NCBI GenBank assembly: GCA_030832825.1
Contig: JAURIJ010000028.1
Span: forward strand, 1-36,682
Length of the DNA: 36,682 bases
Direction of reading: 5' to 3'
Origin: Gammaproteobacteria bacterium
Lineage (GTDB): Bacteria > Pseudomonadota > Gammaproteobacteria > Pseudomonadales > Pseudohongiellaceae
Positions 36,007 to 36,682 of this stretch are shown here, piece by piece. The translations under genes and the position numbers were made by a program. The notes below the pieces were generated by a model. It searched no databases. It had not been told where the DNA came from and saw nothing but the letters and a program-made list of their open reading frames with translations. How positions within the stretch are numbered: the stretch's first letter is position 1; each line of letters begins with the position of its first letter.

Positions 36007-36682
36007 ATGAACGCACGCCCCCTGGATTCGGCACTGGTCAGTGTGGACTGGCTCGCTGCCGCCCTGAGCGCTCCCGTTGAGCTTGGCGCTCCCTTGGTGC
36101 TGCTGGATGCCAGCTGGCACATGCCGGCGGCGGCACGCGACGGCGAGGCCGAATGGCGGGCGGAGCGCATCGGCAACGCCGGCTTCTTCGACTTCGACCG
36201 GCGTATCTGCGACCGCGACTCGCCGCTGCCCCACATGCTGCCGGACGAAGCGCTGTTCACCACGGAAATACGCCGCCTGGGCGTGCAGCAGGACAGCGTG
36301 GTGGTGGTGTACGACAGTGTCGGCATCTTCTCGGCGCCGCGTGCCTGGTGGATGCTGCGCGCCATGGGGCACTCCCGGGTGGCGGTGCTTGATGGCGGCC
36401 TGCCGGCCTGGAAGCAGGCGGGACATGCCGTGAATCGGGACGCGCCGAAAGGTGTCTCTGACCCCATGGCGGGGAACGCATTCACGGCGCGTTTGAGCAC
36501 GTCGCTGGTCTGCGACTGGCGCGAGGTGCTGCGGGCGACCACAGCTCCGGATGTCTGCATTCTGGATGCCCGCTCGGCGGATCGCTTCCACGGCCGGGCG
36601 CCGGAACCGCGTCCAGGACTGCGCGGCGGTCACATGCCGAGCGCTCACAGCCTGCCCTTCGATCAGCTGGTGCAGGGCGGCC
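36007..36682 (+). CDS. sseA: 3-mercaptopyruvate/thiosulfate sulfurtransferase (rhodanese), partial
   Basis: Open at the right edge; 225 residues visible. Tandem-rhodanese sulfurtransferases of the SseA type move sulfur from 3-mercaptopyruvate to acceptors. Seen: LLDASWHMP (32-40), GFFDFDRRICDRDSPLPHMLP (split: FFDFD at 60-64 and SPLPHMLP at 72-79), VVVYDSVGIFSAPRAWWML, VLDGGLPAWKQAG, then the second domain with ILDARSADRFHGRAPEPRPG and GGHMPSA. The catalytic Cys loop (CGSG in SseA) lies beyond the window. No signal peptide is evident. The ATG at 36007 has AGGAG 5-6 nt upstream and lies 35 nt after the oxidase stop, so the two are likely one operon. Confidence 0.92.
   Translation, partial: MNARPLDSALVSVDWLAAALSAPVELGAPLVLLDASWHMPAAARDGEAEWRAERIGNAGFFDFDRRICDRDSPLPHMLPDEALFTTEIRRLGVQQDSVVVVYDSVGIFSAPRAWWMLRAMGHSRVAVLDGGLPAWKQAGHAVNRDAPKGVSDPMAGNAFTARLSTSLVCDWREVLRATTAPDVCILDARSADRFHGRAPEPRPGLRGGHMPSAHSLPFDQLVQGG

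Overview
The window is a GC-rich bacterial chromosome segment dominated by housekeeping genes. The gene order fits a gammaproteobacterium near the Pseudomonadales/Cellvibrionales/Alteromonadales. Two blocks match Pseudomonas-type synteny (from memory): mreB-mreC-mreD-maf-rng-yhdP-nitrilase divergent from gatC-gatA-gatB, and hemA-prfA-prmC-moeB divergent from TPR lipoprotein-lolB-ispE-tRNA-Gln-prs-rplY-pth-ychF-tRNA-Met. A PA4642-type small protein and an RhlB-like helicase join the blocks. I see no phage, IS element, CRISPR array or integrase.

Layout. 1-960: a partial exported glutaminyl cyclotransferase (minus) and a HIT protein (plus). 961-4056: a two-gene minus-strand operon encoding a class II aldolase/SDR fusion and MtnA, which I read as a candidate methylthioadenosine-salvage branch. 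4092-6396: a terminator, an ExbD-like protein without an ExbB partner, a TetR regulator and a DUF445 membrane protein. 6499-16392: nitrilase, YhdP, RNase G, Maf, MreD, MreC and MreB, all minus strand, tightly packed and covering envelope building, cell shape and RNA decay. 16747-20382: GatCAB and the PA4642-like protein. 20379-25935: RhlB-like helicase, MoeB, PrmC, PrfA and HemA (minus). 26186-33340: TPR lipoprotein, LolB, IspE, tRNA-Gln, Prs, L25, Pth, YchF, tRNA-Met and a strong terminator. 33496-36682: a membrane diguanylate cyclase, a Tat-type D-amino-acid-oxidase-like flavoprotein and the start of a mercaptopyruvate sulfurtransferase-type rhodanese.

What stands out. (1) The oxidase at 34781-35971 carries the family's C-terminal block (HNYGHGGSGW...SWG) before its FAD-binding GxGxxG motif, so it looks circularly permuted; the sulfurtransferase follows directly, suggesting D-cysteine or sulfur chemistry. 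(2) The aldolase-dehydrogenase fusion sits 9 nt upstream of mtnA, so one two-gene unit could isomerise methylthioribose-1-phosphate, cleave it and process the aldehyde. (3) mreC has no ATG, GTG or TTG at the position where its family normally starts; an ATC or GTC codon lies there. (4) Several intergenic regions hold clear palindromes or competing hairpins, notably upstream of the cyclase gene and of tetR.

All functional calls come from reading motifs and gene order by eye; no database search was run.
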